Source: Streptomyces sp. SID13726 (GTDB lineage: Bacteria; Actinomycetota; Actinomycetes; Streptomycetales; Streptomycetaceae). Taken from it: 64,000 nt of DNA. The position numbers and the translations under genes are program-made. The notes under the pieces were generated by a model. That model made no database searches, had not been told where the DNA came from, and was given only the letters and a program-made list of their open reading frames with translations. Below, in pieces: positions 1 to 8,854 of this stretch; within the stretch, counting starts at the first letter, position 1, and every line of letters starts with the position of its first letter. The DNA lies in contig NZ_JAAGLY010000005.1 of assembly GCF_010548375.1 (NCBI RefSeq), positions 434,001-498,000 on the forward strand. The letters are read 5' to 3'.

Positions 1-95
1 ATCCCCCGCATACCGAGGCCTGGCACGAGTGCACCCAGTGCCAGCGCCCCTCCCGCCACCGCCTGCACCGCGGCCTCTGCGCCGACTGCGCCTGA
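1..95 (+). CDS. Small zinc-ribbon phage protein, 3' end only
   Basis: An open frame enters from the left edge (first full codon at 3) and stops at TGA 93-95. Its last residues contain C-x2-C and C-x2-C pairs (CTQC and CADC), as in short zinc-ribbon proteins common in Streptomyces phage early operons. The start is outside the window. No function can be assigned beyond probable metal binding. Confidence 0.5.
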   Translation, partial: PPHTEAWHECTQCQRPSRHRLHRGLCADCA

Positions 96-113
96 CCGAA
101 AGGACCCGATGCG

Positions 114-437
114 ATGCACCCGTTCCCGCGCCCCGCCCCACCCAACGGCCCCGGCCACTGCCCCAGATGCGGATCAGAAGTCATCTGGTGCGTCACCGTC
201 AACCAGAAAGCCCAGATGGTCGACCGCCCCCGCAACCAGGACGGCAACCAGGCCGTGAGGTGCGACCGGACCGGCCGCTGGCTCGTCCGCCAGCTCTCCA
301 GCGAGCGCCCCACCCCCGAGGCCGACGAGCGCCTCCACATGCCCCACATCGCCACCTGCACCGTCCCCCCACCCCGGCAGCCCCGCCCGTCCGCACCCCG
401 CAACCGCGGCATACGCCCCGTCAGGTGGCAGCGATGA
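114..437 (+). CDS. Hypothetical protein with CxxC knuckle
   Basis: This 107-residue protein has a CPRC knuckle near residue 16 and further cysteines (IWC, VRC, ATC) that could complete a zinc site. The C-terminal third is proline- and arginine-rich and probably disordered. Its stop overlaps the start of the next gene (ATGA), which supports both calls and suggests one early prophage operon. Function unknown; a short metal-binding phage accessory protein is the most that can be said. Confidence 0.55.
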   Translation: MHPFPRPAPPNGPGHCPRCGSEVIWCVTVNQKAQMVDRPRNQDGNQAVRCDRTGRWLVRQLSSERPTPEADERLHMPHIATCTVPPPRQPRPSAPRNRGIRPVRWQR

Positions 438-790
438 CACAGCCCACCCCGCCCCGACAGGTCATCGCCGACGCCCTCTGGGACTGGTGGACCACCACCG
501 ACCCCGCAGCCCCCTTCGACCCCGCCCAGGCCGCCACCGACATCGACACCACCCTCACCACCCACGGCTACACCATCCACACCCACACGACCAGGACCCC
601 ACCCGTGCCCACCCTCCGCGCCATCGCCACCCACGCCCTCATCACCCTCCTCGCCACCGCCGCCGCCATAGCCGCCGCGCTGCGCGACGAATGGGGATGG
701 GCCGCCGTCGGCACACTCAGCGCCCTCGCCCTCGGCTACGAATGCCTGCGCGACCTCCGCGACCGCCACCACGGACGCACCGCGCGATGA
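434..790 (+). CDS. Small membrane protein
   Basis: This 118-residue protein starts at the ATG overlapping the upstream stop. A longer in-frame extension exists from 29, but it runs through the two upstream genes and is rejected. The N-terminal half is threonine-rich and soluble. Two hydrophobic segments follow at about residues 62-82 and 86-102, then a basic tail. It overlaps the next gene by 4 bases. No family recognised. Confidence 0.55.
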   Translation: MTQPTPPRQVIADALWDWWTTTDPAAPFDPAQAATDIDTTLTTHGYTIHTHTTRTPPVPTLRAIATHALITLLATAAAIAAALRDEWGWAAVGTLSALALGYECLRDLRDRHHGRTAR

Positions 791-1002
791 CCCCCGCCCA
801 GACCTTCACGATCGCCATGCTCGGCGGCCTCGCCACCGTCCTCGTCCTCGGCCTGGCCGCCGCCCTCGCCCTCGCCGTCCACACCACGGCCACCCGGCTC
901 ATCGACCGCAGCGAGGCCCACCGCGACCGCCGCCGCACCCTCGCCGCCGCCCGCCGGCAGCTCGCCGCCCTGCCCACCACCAGCCACCCCACCCGGAACT
1001 GA
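787..1002 (+). CDS. Small single-pass membrane protein
   Basis: This 71-residue protein is read from the ATG overlapping the upstream TGA. One strong membrane helix (about residues 8-31) is followed by a basic, alanine-rich helix (about 40-60). The topology resembles short phage membrane proteins of unknown role. The last base of its stop is shared with the next start. No function assigned. Confidence 0.5.
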   Translation: MTPAQTFTIAMLGGLATVLVLGLAAALALAVHTTATRLIDRSEAHRDRRRTLAAARRQLAALPTTSHPTRN

Positions 1003-1427
1003 TGACCATGAGATCCCTCACCGAACGCCAACGCCGCTGCCTCGCCCTCGCCGCCAGCGGCCAGCACCACGACGCCATCGCCAAGACCGAGTACGTCACC
1101 CCCCAGTCCGTCAGCCGCATCCTCAGCCAGGCCGCCGACGCCCTCGGCACCCAGGGCATCCCCCAGACCGTCGCCGTCGCCCTCATCACCGGCATCCTCA
1201 ACCCCGCCGACATCACCGGCCCCCACACCACCACCGCCGACACCTACCGCTACACCGACCCCGACGGCGACCACCTCACCGCCCAACTCGTCACCCGCCG
1301 CGACCGCCCCGCCCTCGCCCTGCGCACCGCCCGCGCCGACCGCACCACCTCCACAGCCGTCCACATCCCCCTAACCGACCTCCCCACCGTCCTCACCGGC
1401 ATCCACCGCTTCGCCCACACCACCTGA
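1002..1427 (+). CDS. LuxR/GerE-type HTH protein
   Basis: The N-terminal 65 residues form a LuxR-like helix-turn-helix: LTERQRRCLALAASG, then a recognition segment with VTPQSVSRIL, then a continuing helix. No receiver or ligand-binding domain precedes it. The C-terminal ~70 residues look beta-rich and are unassigned. It is probably a DNA-binding regulator of phage genes, though an HTH adaptor role is possible. The start is ATG 1002, with an alternative ATG six bases on. A long hairpin follows it. Confidence 0.6.
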   Translation: MTMRSLTERQRRCLALAASGQHHDAIAKTEYVTPQSVSRILSQAADALGTQGIPQTVAVALITGILNPADITGPHTTTADTYRYTDPDGDHLTAQLVTRRDRPALALRTARADRTTSTAVHIPLTDLPTVLTGIHRFAHTT

Positions 1428-1433
1428 CCCCCT

Positions 1434-1488
1434 GCGCGCACGCGCGCCTGCGGTTACCGCGCGCACGAACGCAGGCGCGCGCACGCGC
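1434..1488. terminator. Long GC-rich inverted repeat after the LuxR-like gene
   Basis: Two arms of 19 bases (1434-1452 and 1470-1488) match at 17 positions around a 17-base loop. It sits between a stop codon and the next start, with no T-run after it. An intrinsic terminator or mRNA-stability hairpin is likely; a protein-binding site is also possible. Confidence 0.5.
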
Positions 1489-1546
1489 AAGACACCCATT
1501 ACCCGCCAGTACACATGACCACCACCCACCGACCGGAGACCAAGCA

Positions 1547-1975
1547 GTGAGCCAGCCCAGCACCGAGGACCTCCAGCAGACCCGCGCCCAGCTCATCGCC
1601 GAGATCAACGAGGCCCGCAGCCTCCGCGAGGACCTCCAGCGCCTCCGTGGCCAGATCGCGGAGGAGAGGCGGGAAGCCCACGGCCTCCTCAAGGACCTCC
1701 ACAACGAGATCAAGACCGCCCGCGAGCTCGTCCCGCTCCTCACCGACGAACTGTTCGATGCCGAGGTGAAGAAGCAGGTCGACGCCCTGAGCAAGGCCAC
1801 CGAGGACGCCATGCGGCGCGCCGTCGCCAAGGTCACCAAGTCCTTCGACGACCTCGCCGACACCCTCATGGGCGAGGACCGCACCAGCCGTCGCAGGGGC
1901 AAGGTGCCCATCCCCGACCTCTTCAAGGCCAAGGCCGTCCTCGACGCCGCACGCACCGAACAGCAGCAGCGATGA
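1547..1975 (+). CDS. Coiled-coil protein, hypothetical
   Basis: This 142-residue protein starts at GTG 1547 after a GGAGA ribosome site. Residues ~5-105 are charged and heptad-like with few glycines or prolines, so a long coiled coil is expected. A basic tail follows. It overlaps the next gene by 4 bases. Coiled-coil proteins of this size occur in actinophage early regions without known function. Confidence 0.55.
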   Translation: MSQPSTEDLQQTRAQLIAEINEARSLREDLQRLRGQIAEERREAHGLLKDLHNEIKTARELVPLLTDELFDAEVKKQVDALSKATEDAMRRAVAKVTKSFDDLADTLMGEDRTSRRRGKVPIPDLFKAKAVLDAARTEQQQR

Positions 1976-2688
1976 GCAGCTGCCCGATCTGCCCCCGCAC
2001 CGCGCCCGACGGACAGCACCTCTGCCAGCTGCACGCCGGCGAGCTCCGCGGATACCTCGCCGAACTCCCCGCCCAGGCCGCGCTCCTGGCCGAGTTCGCC
2101 GCGCCCGCCGGACGCCCCGCCCAGGGCCGCCTCGGCGGCACCGGCCGCGCCACCGCCCCCATACCCGTCGACCTCCGCGTCCTGGTCCTCCTCGGCCCCG
2201 GCCACGCTGGGCCACCAGACCAGCCCTACGAGGAAGCAGGCGGCGAGATCCCGATCCGCGCCCTCCTCGGCGGCTGGGCCGGCCACATCGCCTACCACTA
2301 CCCCGCCGCCACCCGCGACCCCCACGGCGTCGCCCGCACCCAGCCCTGCGAGCAGGCCTGGCCGACGTACGGCGAGACCATCACCGGCTGGTGCACCTGG
2401 CTCACCGCGTACCTGCCGTACGCCCTCACGCTGCCGCTCGCCGCCGAACTGCACCGCGACCTCGACACCCTCGTCCACCGCATCCGCGACATCACCCACG
2501 CCGTACCCCACCGCCACCCCATGACCGCCCCCTGCCCTCGGTGCGACACGTTCGGCCTCGTCCGCACCGACGGCCAATGGCCCATCACCTGCACCGCCTG
2601 CGGCCACCAGATCGACCCCGACGCCTACGACCAGCACGCCGCCGAGTTCCTCGCCGCCCACCAGGCCGCCGACCCACCCGCCGCCTGA
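1972..2688 (+). CDS. Two-zinc-ribbon phage protein
   Basis: This 238-residue protein has cysteine knuckles at both ends: CPIC plus C-x2-H near residues 4-20, and CPRC...CTAC near residues 183-203, the second resembling a classic zinc ribbon. The middle is helical with conserved-looking Trp and Tyr residues. Similar proteins are widespread, as hypotheticals, in Streptomyces phages and prophages. A nucleic-acid-binding role is plausible but not shown. Confidence 0.6.
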   Translation: MSSCPICPRTAPDGQHLCQLHAGELRGYLAELPAQAALLAEFAAPAGRPAQGRLGGTGRATAPIPVDLRVLVLLGPGHAGPPDQPYEEAGGEIPIRALLGGWAGHIAYHYPAATRDPHGVARTQPCEQAWPTYGETITGWCTWLTAYLPYALTLPLAAELHRDLDTLVHRIRDITHAVPHRHPMTAPCPRCDTFGLVRTDGQWPITCTACGHQIDPDAYDQHAAEFLAAHQAADPPAA

Positions 2689-2889
2689 CTCTGTGTCACA
2701 CTGCCTCCCGCACGCGACTGTCCGTCGCTTCACAAGGTGCACACCGGCCCGCCACACAACCCCCGTCGTGGCGGGCCGCGTGTTCCTGCTGGACAAAGAT
2801 CACCACTTAGCGTCACACTCCTGCCAACGGCACACGTGTGCCCGCACCACGGAATTCACCGCGCGGAGGTCGCACCTCACGCGCCACCG

Positions 2890-2924
2890 CGTCAGCCCCG
2901 GACCCGCCAGGCCCGGGGCTGACG
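2890..2924. terminator. Perfect 12-bp-stem hairpin
   Basis: Arms CGTCAGCCCCGG and CCGGGGCTGACG are exact complements around an 11-base loop, in the 264-base gap 2689-2952. There is no T-run, as is usual for Streptomyces terminators. It probably ends the upstream early transcript. The rest of the gap shows no gene. Confidence 0.65.
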
Positions 2925-2952
2925 CCTTCACAAGGTGGGCAGGGGGTGAACG

Positions 2953-3192
2953 ATGGACACCCCCCGCTACACCGCCCCCGAAGCCGCCCGGCTCGCCACC
3001 CGATGGCGCCGCGCCATCTCAGGCGGCGCCGCCGCCGTCAAGCCCTGCACCATCCGCCAGTGGGCCAGCCGCGGCCACCTCGCCGCCTGCGGCCTCGACG
3101 AACACGGCCGCCGCCTCTACGCCCTCCCCGACCTCGCCCAGGCCGAGAAGAAGACACGCGCCCGCGCCCTCGTCCTCGCGGGCGCCCCCTGA
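2953..3192 (+). CDS. Small MerR/HTH_17-like DNA-binding protein
   Basis: This 79-residue protein begins with YTAPEAARLA and continues with TIRQWASRGHLAACG and GRRLYALPDL, the pattern of single winged-helix MerR-like proteins in which a helix-turn-helix is followed by a short wing. No effector domain is present. Such proteins act as phage regulators or excisionase-like factors. A GGGGG ribosome site precedes the ATG. Confidence 0.6.
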   Translation: MDTPRYTAPEAARLATRWRRAISGGAAAVKPCTIRQWASRGHLAACGLDEHGRRLYALPDLAQAEKKTRARALVLAGAP

Positions 3193-3285
3193 CACCCACT
3201 GTCCGGCGAGCGGGACCGAACGGCCTTCACACTGGCTTCACATGACGCATGATGGACCATCAGGCACATACGCCCTGGGGGGATC

Positions 3286-3666
3286 ATGCGCACCCGCGCC
3301 ACCATCACAGCGTCCGGCTTAGCCCTGCTCGCGCTCACCAGCTGCGCCAGCCAGACCACCAGCGAGACCGCCGACCACCGGCCGCCCACAGCCGCAACGT
3401 CCGCAGCCACCACCGGCACCACCGGCAGCGTCGACCTCATCATCCCCGGCGCCACCACCGCCCAGGCCCAGGCCGCCATCCGGGCGTACGCCCGAAACAT
3501 CCGCGGACCCGAGCTGTACTACCTCAAGGTCCAGCACAGCCGAGACGCCACGCGGTACGTCTGCCGAGCCCGCTGGTACGCCGACGCCGACTCCTACCGG
3601 GCCCACGCCGGCCCCGGCACTACCGCTCCCGGCACCTGGCCCTACCTCGCGCTCAACTGCCCCTGA
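3286..3666 (+). CDS. Secreted lipoprotein carried by the prophage
   Basis: This 126-residue protein has a signal peptide of basic residues, a hydrophobic core and lipobox LTSC, with Cys at about residue 20. A Thr/Ala-rich linker follows, then a small domain with two cysteines (YVC and the C-terminal NCP). Codon 12 is TTA (3319-3321), so translation is probably bldA-dependent. As a late-region lipoprotein it may alter the lysogen surface, for example by superinfection exclusion; this is inference. Confidence 0.6.
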   Translation: MRTRATITASGLALLALTSCASQTTSETADHRPPTAATSAATTGTTGSVDLIIPGATTAQAQAAIRAYARNIRGPELYYLKVQHSRDATRYVCRARWYADADSYRAHAGPGTTAPGTWPYLALNCP

Positions 3667-3711
3667 GCACCGCAGCACCTCCTGGGTCCGGCCCCATGGA
3701 GGTGAGCCCAC

Positions 3712-4113
3712 ATGCCCTCCCGCGCTCCTCGCCCGTGCACGACAGGCAGCTGCCCGGGCACCCCCGTACGCGGCTCGGCCAAGTGCGCTGACTGCCTGGC
3801 CCGCTCCCGCCGTCCCCGCCCCTCGGCCTCAGCCCAGGGCTACGGCGCCGAGCACCGCGACCGCTTCCGCGCCGGAGTCCTCGCCAAGCACCCGAGCTGC
3901 GTGTGCACCGAGGAGACCCACGACCACGCCGCGCCGTGCGGCGCGCCCAGCGAGCATGCCGACCACTGGCCGCTGTCCAAGCGCGAGCTGAGAGAGCGGG
4001 ACTGGGACGAGCATGACCCCAGGCACGGCCGCGGCCTGTGCCACCCCTGCCACTCCAAGGAGACCGGCCGCAACCAGCCCGCCGGCTGGAACGACGAGGC
4101 ACCGCCGTTCTGA
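3712..4113 (+). CDS. HNH endonuclease next to terminase
   Basis: This 133-residue protein has zinc-binding cysteine pairs and an HNH core with HADHWPLSKREL, then GRGLCHPCHSKET. N-terminal GYGAEHR is typical of phage HNH proteins. In HK97-like cos phages an HNH protein beside the terminase genes is needed for cos cleavage with the large terminase. The position directly before terS fits that role. Confidence 0.85.
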   Translation: MPSRAPRPCTTGSCPGTPVRGSAKCADCLARSRRPRPSASAQGYGAEHRDRFRAGVLAKHPSCVCTEETHDHAAPCGAPSEHADHWPLSKRELRERDWDEHDPRHGRGLCHPCHSKETGRNQPAGWNDEAPPF

Positions 4114-4267
4114 CAGAGCGTGAGGGGAGGGGGCCTCCGATCCCTGGCTCCTGGGGACCGCGGAACGCGGGGGGGAGCCCCCTCTCGCGCTGACAGGTAA
4201 CGGGATCCGCCGTACCGGGGCCGCCGCCGTAACGATGAGTGACCGTCCGAGGCGGCCGGAGGTGGTC
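4114..4267. other. Candidate cos/packaging region
   Basis: This 154-base non-coding gap lies between the HNH gene and terS, the usual site of cos in phages with this gene order. It contains G-runs and matching C-runs that can pair (about 4128 and about 4181), and a small CCGCG/CGCGG repeat near 4160. No cleavage site can be pinpointed from sequence alone. Confidence 0.35.
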
Positions 4268-4750
4268 ATGGGGAAGCGCGGACCGGTCGGGAAGCCGACC
4301 GCACTGCGGGTGCTGCACGGCGACCGCAAGGACCGGATCAACACCGACGAGCCGCAGCCCGACGCCGGCGAGGTCGCCCCACCCGACTGGCTCGGCGACC
4401 GTGCCCTGGAGGTCTGGGACGGCTACGCCCCCGAGCTGGAGGCCAAGCGCGTCCTGACCCCGTGGGACGTCGAGGCCTTCGCGAACTGGTGCGACGCCGT
4501 GGCCCGTCGGCGGGACGCCGCCGAGCACGTCGACGAGGAGGGCGCCGTCGTCGAGCTGAACGTCTTCAACAAGAACGGCGAGCTCACCGGGACACGGCGC
4601 GCGAAGAACCCGTGGCTCCTCGCCCTCGACGCCGCCGACGTCCAAGTCCAGCGGTACGGCGCCCGCTTCGGCCTCACCCCGTCCGACCGGGCAGGGCTGA
4701 AGATCCCGAACGAGGGCAACGGCCAGGGCGCGGAGCGGCTGCTGTCCTGA
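4268..4750 (+). CDS. terS: Terminase small subunit, P27 family
   Basis: This protein of about 160 residues opens with MGKRGPVGKPTALRVLHGD, the basic start typical of P27-type small terminases, and continues with the LTPWDVEAFANWC helical region and GLTPSDRAGLK near the end. It recognises packaging DNA and works with the large subunit encoded 17 bases downstream. I chose ATG 4268 because GGAGGT lies just before it; ATG 4235 is an in-frame alternative. Confidence 0.85.
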   Translation: MGKRGPVGKPTALRVLHGDRKDRINTDEPQPDAGEVAPPDWLGDRALEVWDGYAPELEAKRVLTPWDVEAFANWCDAVARRRDAAEHVDEEGAVVELNVFNKNGELTGTRRAKNPWLLALDAADVQVQRYGARFGLTPSDRAGLKIPNEGNGQGAERLLS

Positions 4751-4766
4751 ACCTCGGGAGGGTGCC

Positions 4767-6590
4767 ATGTCCCCGGCCGCGACGACCCGGCGCCCCGCCC
4801 GCAGCAAGGCCGCCACCCGCCCGCGCCGTACGACGAGGCGGCGCGTCCTCAAGGTCGACCACCACAAGCGGTGGCGGCCGGCCTCCCGCCGCGGCGGCAC
4901 GTGCGGCTACACCCTCGACGGGAAGACGTGCACCCGGCGGGGCGCGCACTACTGCGAGCCGCGCGCCGACAAGGTCGTCAAGTTCTTCGCCGAGCTGCTC
5001 ATCCACCCCGCCGGCGCGCTCGCCAACACCCGCTTCGAACTCGCGCCGTGGCAAGAGCACGAGATCATCCGGCCCCTGTTCGGCGAGGTGGTCTGGTCCG
5101 AGCAGTGGGGCCGCTACGTCCGCCGCTACTCCCGGGCGACGATCGTCATGGCCCGCAAGAACGGCAAGAGCGCGCTGCTCTCGGGGATCGCGCTGTACAT
5201 GCTCGTCGGGGACGGCGAGGAGTCCGCAGAGATCTACTGTGCGGCCGCCAACACTCGCCAGGCCGGGAAGGTGTTCGAGCCCGCGGTCAAGATGATGCGG
5301 AAGTCGCCGATCCTCGCGGCGCGGCTGAAGCACATCAAGAACATCCGCCGCCTGGTCGACGAGAAGACCTCCAGCCACTACGAGGCGATCCCCTCCGACG
5401 CCGACAACGAACTCGGGCACAGCCCGCACTGCTTCATCCTCGACGAGGTCCTCAGCCAGCCGGACGACACGCTGTGGAAGGCCATGGTCACCGGCGCCGG
5501 CGCGCGCACGCAGCCGCTCATGCTGGCGATCACCACCGAGACGACCGACCAGGTCTCCTTCGGGGCCGAGTTCATCGACGAGGCCGACCGGGTCATGGAA
5601 GACCCGGCCCGGGCGCCGCACCACTTCGCCTACGTGCGCAAGATGCCGCGCGACGTCGACGAGCTGGAGCGGCTGTGGCGGCTGTTCCCCGCGCGGCCCG
5701 AGCTGCCCGTCAGCCTCGACCCGTGGGACGAGAAGAACTGGGCCTGGCCCAACCCGGCCCTCGGCAGCTTCCTGTCCGTGCAGGCCCTGCGCGAGGACGC
5801 CATCGAGGCCCGCACAGACCTGTCCAAGGAGAACGGGTTCCGCCAGTTCCGCCTCAACCAGCGCGTCTCGCAGGTCACCCGCTGGATCTCCATGGACCTG
5901 TGGAACGCCCGCACCGGCGAGGTCGCACCGACGCCGGACTGGGTCCGCGGCCGCCTCAAGGGGCAACGCTGCTGGGGCGGTCTGGACCTGTCCAGCAAGC
6001 TCGACCTCACCGCCTACGCGCTGGTCTTCCCCGGGGGCGAGGTGCTGTGGCGGTTCTGGATCCCCGAGTCGGTCGTACCGCAGCTCGCCGAGCACACCGG
6101 CGGCAAGTTCGCCGAGTGGGTCGAGGACGGCTGGATCACCGCGACCGACGGCGACACGATCGACTACGACACGATCTACGACGACATCGAGACCGACCAC
6201 AAGGCGTTCCGGATCGTCGACATCACCTACGACAAGTGGAGCGGCGAGCCCGTACGGCAGGAGATCGTCAAGCGCACCCGGCTGACCATGGTCGAGTCGG
6301 ACACCACCTACCTGCGGATGACCCCGCCCATGGCCGAGCTGATGCGCCGGCTGAAGTCGAAGGACGACGAGCTGCGCCACTTCGGCAACCCGGTCGCCCG
6401 GTGGATGGCCGACACCGTCGAGAAGAAGTCCCCGCGCGATGACCCCGACCGGCTGCGCCCGGTCAAGCCCGACCGCGACAAGACCGGCAAGCGCATCGAC
6501 GGCATCCCCGCCCTGCTGTTCGCGCTCGACGGCTCGATGCGCGGCCTGCCCAAGAAGTCCGTGTACGAGAGCCGGGGCATGCTCGGCTGA
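4767..6590 (+). CDS. terL: Terminase large subunit
   Basis: This 607-residue DNA-packaging motor has a basic N-terminus, a Walker-A-like ARKNGKS at residues 129-135, Walker B ILDE near 224-227, and a C-terminal nuclease domain starting near GGLDLSSKLDLTA (the first acidic metal ligand). It belongs to the Terminase_1 group. The ribosome site is GGAGGG. It pairs with the upstream small terminase and HNH protein and acts at the portal during head filling. Confidence 0.93.
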   Translation: MSPAATTRRPARSKAATRPRRTTRRRVLKVDHHKRWRPASRRGGTCGYTLDGKTCTRRGAHYCEPRADKVVKFFAELLIHPAGALANTRFELAPWQEHEIIRPLFGEVVWSEQWGRYVRRYSRATIVMARKNGKSALLSGIALYMLVGDGEESAEIYCAAANTRQAGKVFEPAVKMMRKSPILAARLKHIKNIRRLVDEKTSSHYEAIPSDADNELGHSPHCFILDEVLSQPDDTLWKAMVTGAGARTQPLMLAITTETTDQVSFGAEFIDEADRVMEDPARAPHHFAYVRKMPRDVDELERLWRLFPARPELPVSLDPWDEKNWAWPNPALGSFLSVQALREDAIEARTDLSKENGFRQFRLNQRVSQVTRWISMDLWNARTGEVAPTPDWVRGRLKGQRCWGGLDLSSKLDLTAYALVFPGGEVLWRFWIPESVVPQLAEHTGGKFAEWVEDGWITATDGDTIDYDTIYDDIETDHKAFRIVDITYDKWSGEPVRQEIVKRTRLTMVESDTTYLRMTPPMAELMRRLKSKDDELRHFGNPVARWMADTVEKKSPRDDPDRLRPVKPDRDKTGKRIDGIPALLFALDGSMRGLPKKSVYESRGMLG

Positions 6591-6602
6591 TTGGGGGGAC
6601 CG

Positions 6603-6806
6603 GTGGATCGCTGGGATGTGCTCGGCCTGGCCGGAGTCCTGCTCCTGGGGGGCGGCCTGGGCCTGCTGGCCCCCTGGCTGGGCATCGCCTCGGCGGGCCT
6701 GGTCCTCCTCACCGTCGCCGTCTGCGGAGCGGTCGCCGCGCAGGGCGCGGCCGCGCGCGAGCGGCTCGCCAAGGCCGTCGAGGCGGCGAAGGGCGGTGAG
6801 GGCTGA
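6603..6806 (+). CDS. Small two-helix membrane protein
   Basis: This protein of about 67 residues is read from GTG 6603 behind a GGGGGG ribosome site; a TTG at 6591 is the alternative. Two hydrophobic stretches (about residues 7-25 and 29-46) are followed by a charged helix. It overlaps the portal start by one base. Function unknown. Confidence 0.55.
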   Translation: MDRWDVLGLAGVLLLGGGLGLLAPWLGIASAGLVLLTVAVCGAVAAQGAAARERLAKAVEAAKGGEG

Positions 6807-8854
6807 TGGGCTTCCTGCGTACCGCGGTGCAGGCCGTCGAGCGCGCCACGTCCGGCCCGCTGTCGGGGATCGCCACCCCGGAGAAGTGGGTCGAGGAGTG
6901 GTGGACCGGCGGCATCCACAACAGTGCCGGCGTCCGCGTCGACCAGGAGACGGCGATGATGTACGCGCCGTACTTCGCGGGCGTGCGCGTGATCTCCGAG
7001 GACGTCGGCGGCCTGCCGCTGCTCATGTACGAGCGCCTTGAGCGCGGCAAGCAGCGGGCCACCGACCACCCGCTGTACGCGCTGCTGCACGACGCCCCCA
7101 ACGACATGATGGGCGCGCTCGCCTTCCGGGAGAACCTGACCGGGCACTGCATGAACTGGGGCCGCGGCGCCGCCTACGTCGTCACCCACCAGCGCACCGG
7201 GGTCATCGAGGAGCTGTGGCCGCTGCGCCCCGACCGGCTGCACGTGAAGTGCCGGCGCATGGGCAACGGCCGCTTCCAGCGCTGGTACCAGTACCTCGAC
7301 GACGTCAACGGGATCTACGCCAACCTCGCCCCCGGCGAGGTCCTGTTCGTGGGCGGGGTCGGCGACAACGGCCTGGGCGGGCACTCCATCGTCGAGCTGG
7401 CCGCGAACTCGATCGGCCTGGGACTGGCGACCGAGCACTACGGCGCCAAGACCTTCGACAACAACAGCGCCCCGGGCGGCATCCTCACCCACCCGGACAC
7501 CGTGTCGGACGAGGCCCGCAAGCGGATGCGCGCCGACTGGGAGAACCTGCACCGCGGCATCAACCGGGCCGGCCTCATGGCGATCATGGAGGAGGGCGTC
7601 ACCTGGACGTCGGTGGGTCTGCCCAACGACGCGAACCAGTTCCTGGAGACGCGCAAGCTCCAGGTGACCGACATGTCGCGGTGGCTGCGGCTGCCCCCGC
7701 ACATGATCGGCGACCTCGACCGGGCCACGTTCTCCAACATCGAGCAGCAGCAGCTCGACTACGTGTCGATGGCGCTGGCGTCCTGGCTGACCCGCTGGGA
7801 ACAGGCGATCGTCACGCAGCTGCTGCTGCCCGAGGAGCGGGCCCGCTACTTCCCCGAGCACCTGGTCGACGCGCTGCTGCGCGGCGACACCGCCGCCCGG
7901 TACGCGGCGTACGCGATCGGCCGCCAGTGGGGATGGCTGTCCGCGAACGACGTGCGCGAGCGGGAGAACATGAACCCCGTCGACGGCGGCGACGCCTACC
8001 TGGTCCCGCTCAACATGGTGCCCGCCGCCGGCAGCAGCGACGCTGGGCCCGCGCGCTCGATCATGCGGCTGGCCCGGGCCCTGCGCGGCCGCCGCTCCTG
8101 GAAGGCCCGGGCCAACGTCACGGACGCCTGGGTCTCGAAGATCGTCGACGCGGACCAAGAGGTCGCCGACCTGGAGGCGGAGAAGGTAGGCAAGCTCGTC
8201 GACGAGCACCTGCCCGCCCCCGACGAGGACACCGACGGCGGCCGCGGCCGCCGCTCGGTCCTCGCGTTCCTGGCCGCGCTCCGCACGCTGTACGCGGATG
8301 ACGGCCCGATCGCCGAGCGGATGACGAGCCTGTGGCTGCCGATCTTCACGTCCTTCGCCGCCGACGTCGCGACCGAGGCGGCCGACGAGGTCGGGTACGA
8401 GGACGACGTCGACCTGTCCAAGTGGTCGCGCGCGTACGTGCAGTCGCACGTCGGCTACCGGATCTCGTCCAGCTTCGGCCAGTTGCGGAAGATCGCGGAT
8501 GAGTCCGAGTCCGACCAGGTCGCCGCCGACATCGTCGCCCGGTTCACGAAGTGGCAGGACGAGCGGCCGCAGGAGGTGGCCCGGTGGGAGGGCACCCAGC
8601 TCTCCAACGCGGCCGCCCGCGAGACCTGGAAGGACGCCGGGGTCCGCTCGCTGAAGTGGGTCACCCAGGGCTCGAAGACCTGCCCGTACTGCAAGAAGCT
8701 CGACGGCGCCACCACGCCGATCGAGGACCCGTTCATCAGCAAGGGCGATGAGCTCGACGGTGACGCCGAGGGCGAGAAGCTCACCGCCAAGCGGAACACC
8801 TTCCACCCGCCCGTGCACGTGGGCTGTGACTGTCAGGTGGTGCCCGTCCCATGA
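6806..8854 (+). CDS. Portal protein fused to MuF/SPP1-gp7 head morphogenesis domain
   Basis: This 682-residue protein has an N-terminal ~400 residues that form an HK97-type portal (the WRLRLPPHMIGDL-like region appears as RWLRLPPHMIGDLDRATFSN). The C-terminal ~190 residues form a MuF-like domain ending in TCPYCKKLDG and HPPVHVGCDCQVVPVP, with the cysteine/histidine pattern of SPP1 gp7 proteins. In most phages these are two genes. It forms the dodecameric DNA gate of the head; the MuF part is probably inside the procapsid. It overlaps the next small gene by 4 bases. Confidence 0.88.
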   Translation: MGFLRTAVQAVERATSGPLSGIATPEKWVEEWWTGGIHNSAGVRVDQETAMMYAPYFAGVRVISEDVGGLPLLMYERLERGKQRATDHPLYALLHDAPNDMMGALAFRENLTGHCMNWGRGAAYVVTHQRTGVIEELWPLRPDRLHVKCRRMGNGRFQRWYQYLDDVNGIYANLAPGEVLFVGGVGDNGLGGHSIVELAANSIGLGLATEHYGAKTFDNNSAPGGILTHPDTVSDEARKRMRADWENLHRGINRAGLMAIMEEGVTWTSVGLPNDANQFLETRKLQVTDMSRWLRLPPHMIGDLDRATFSNIEQQQLDYVSMALASWLTRWEQAIVTQLLLPEERARYFPEHLVDALLRGDTAARYAAYAIGRQWGWLSANDVRERENMNPVDGGDAYLVPLNMVPAAGSSDAGPARSIMRLARALRGRRSWKARANVTDAWVSKIVDADQEVADLEAEKVGKLVDEHLPAPDEDTDGGRGRRSVLAFLAALRTLYADDGPIAERMTSLWLPIFTSFAADVATEAADEVGYEDDVDLSKWSRAYVQSHVGYRISSSFGQLRKIADESESDQVAADIVARFTKWQDERPQEVARWEGTQLSNAAARETWKDAGVRSLKWVTQGSKTCPYCKKLDGATTPIEDPFISKGDELDGDAEGEKLTAKRNTFHPPVHVGCDCQVVPVP

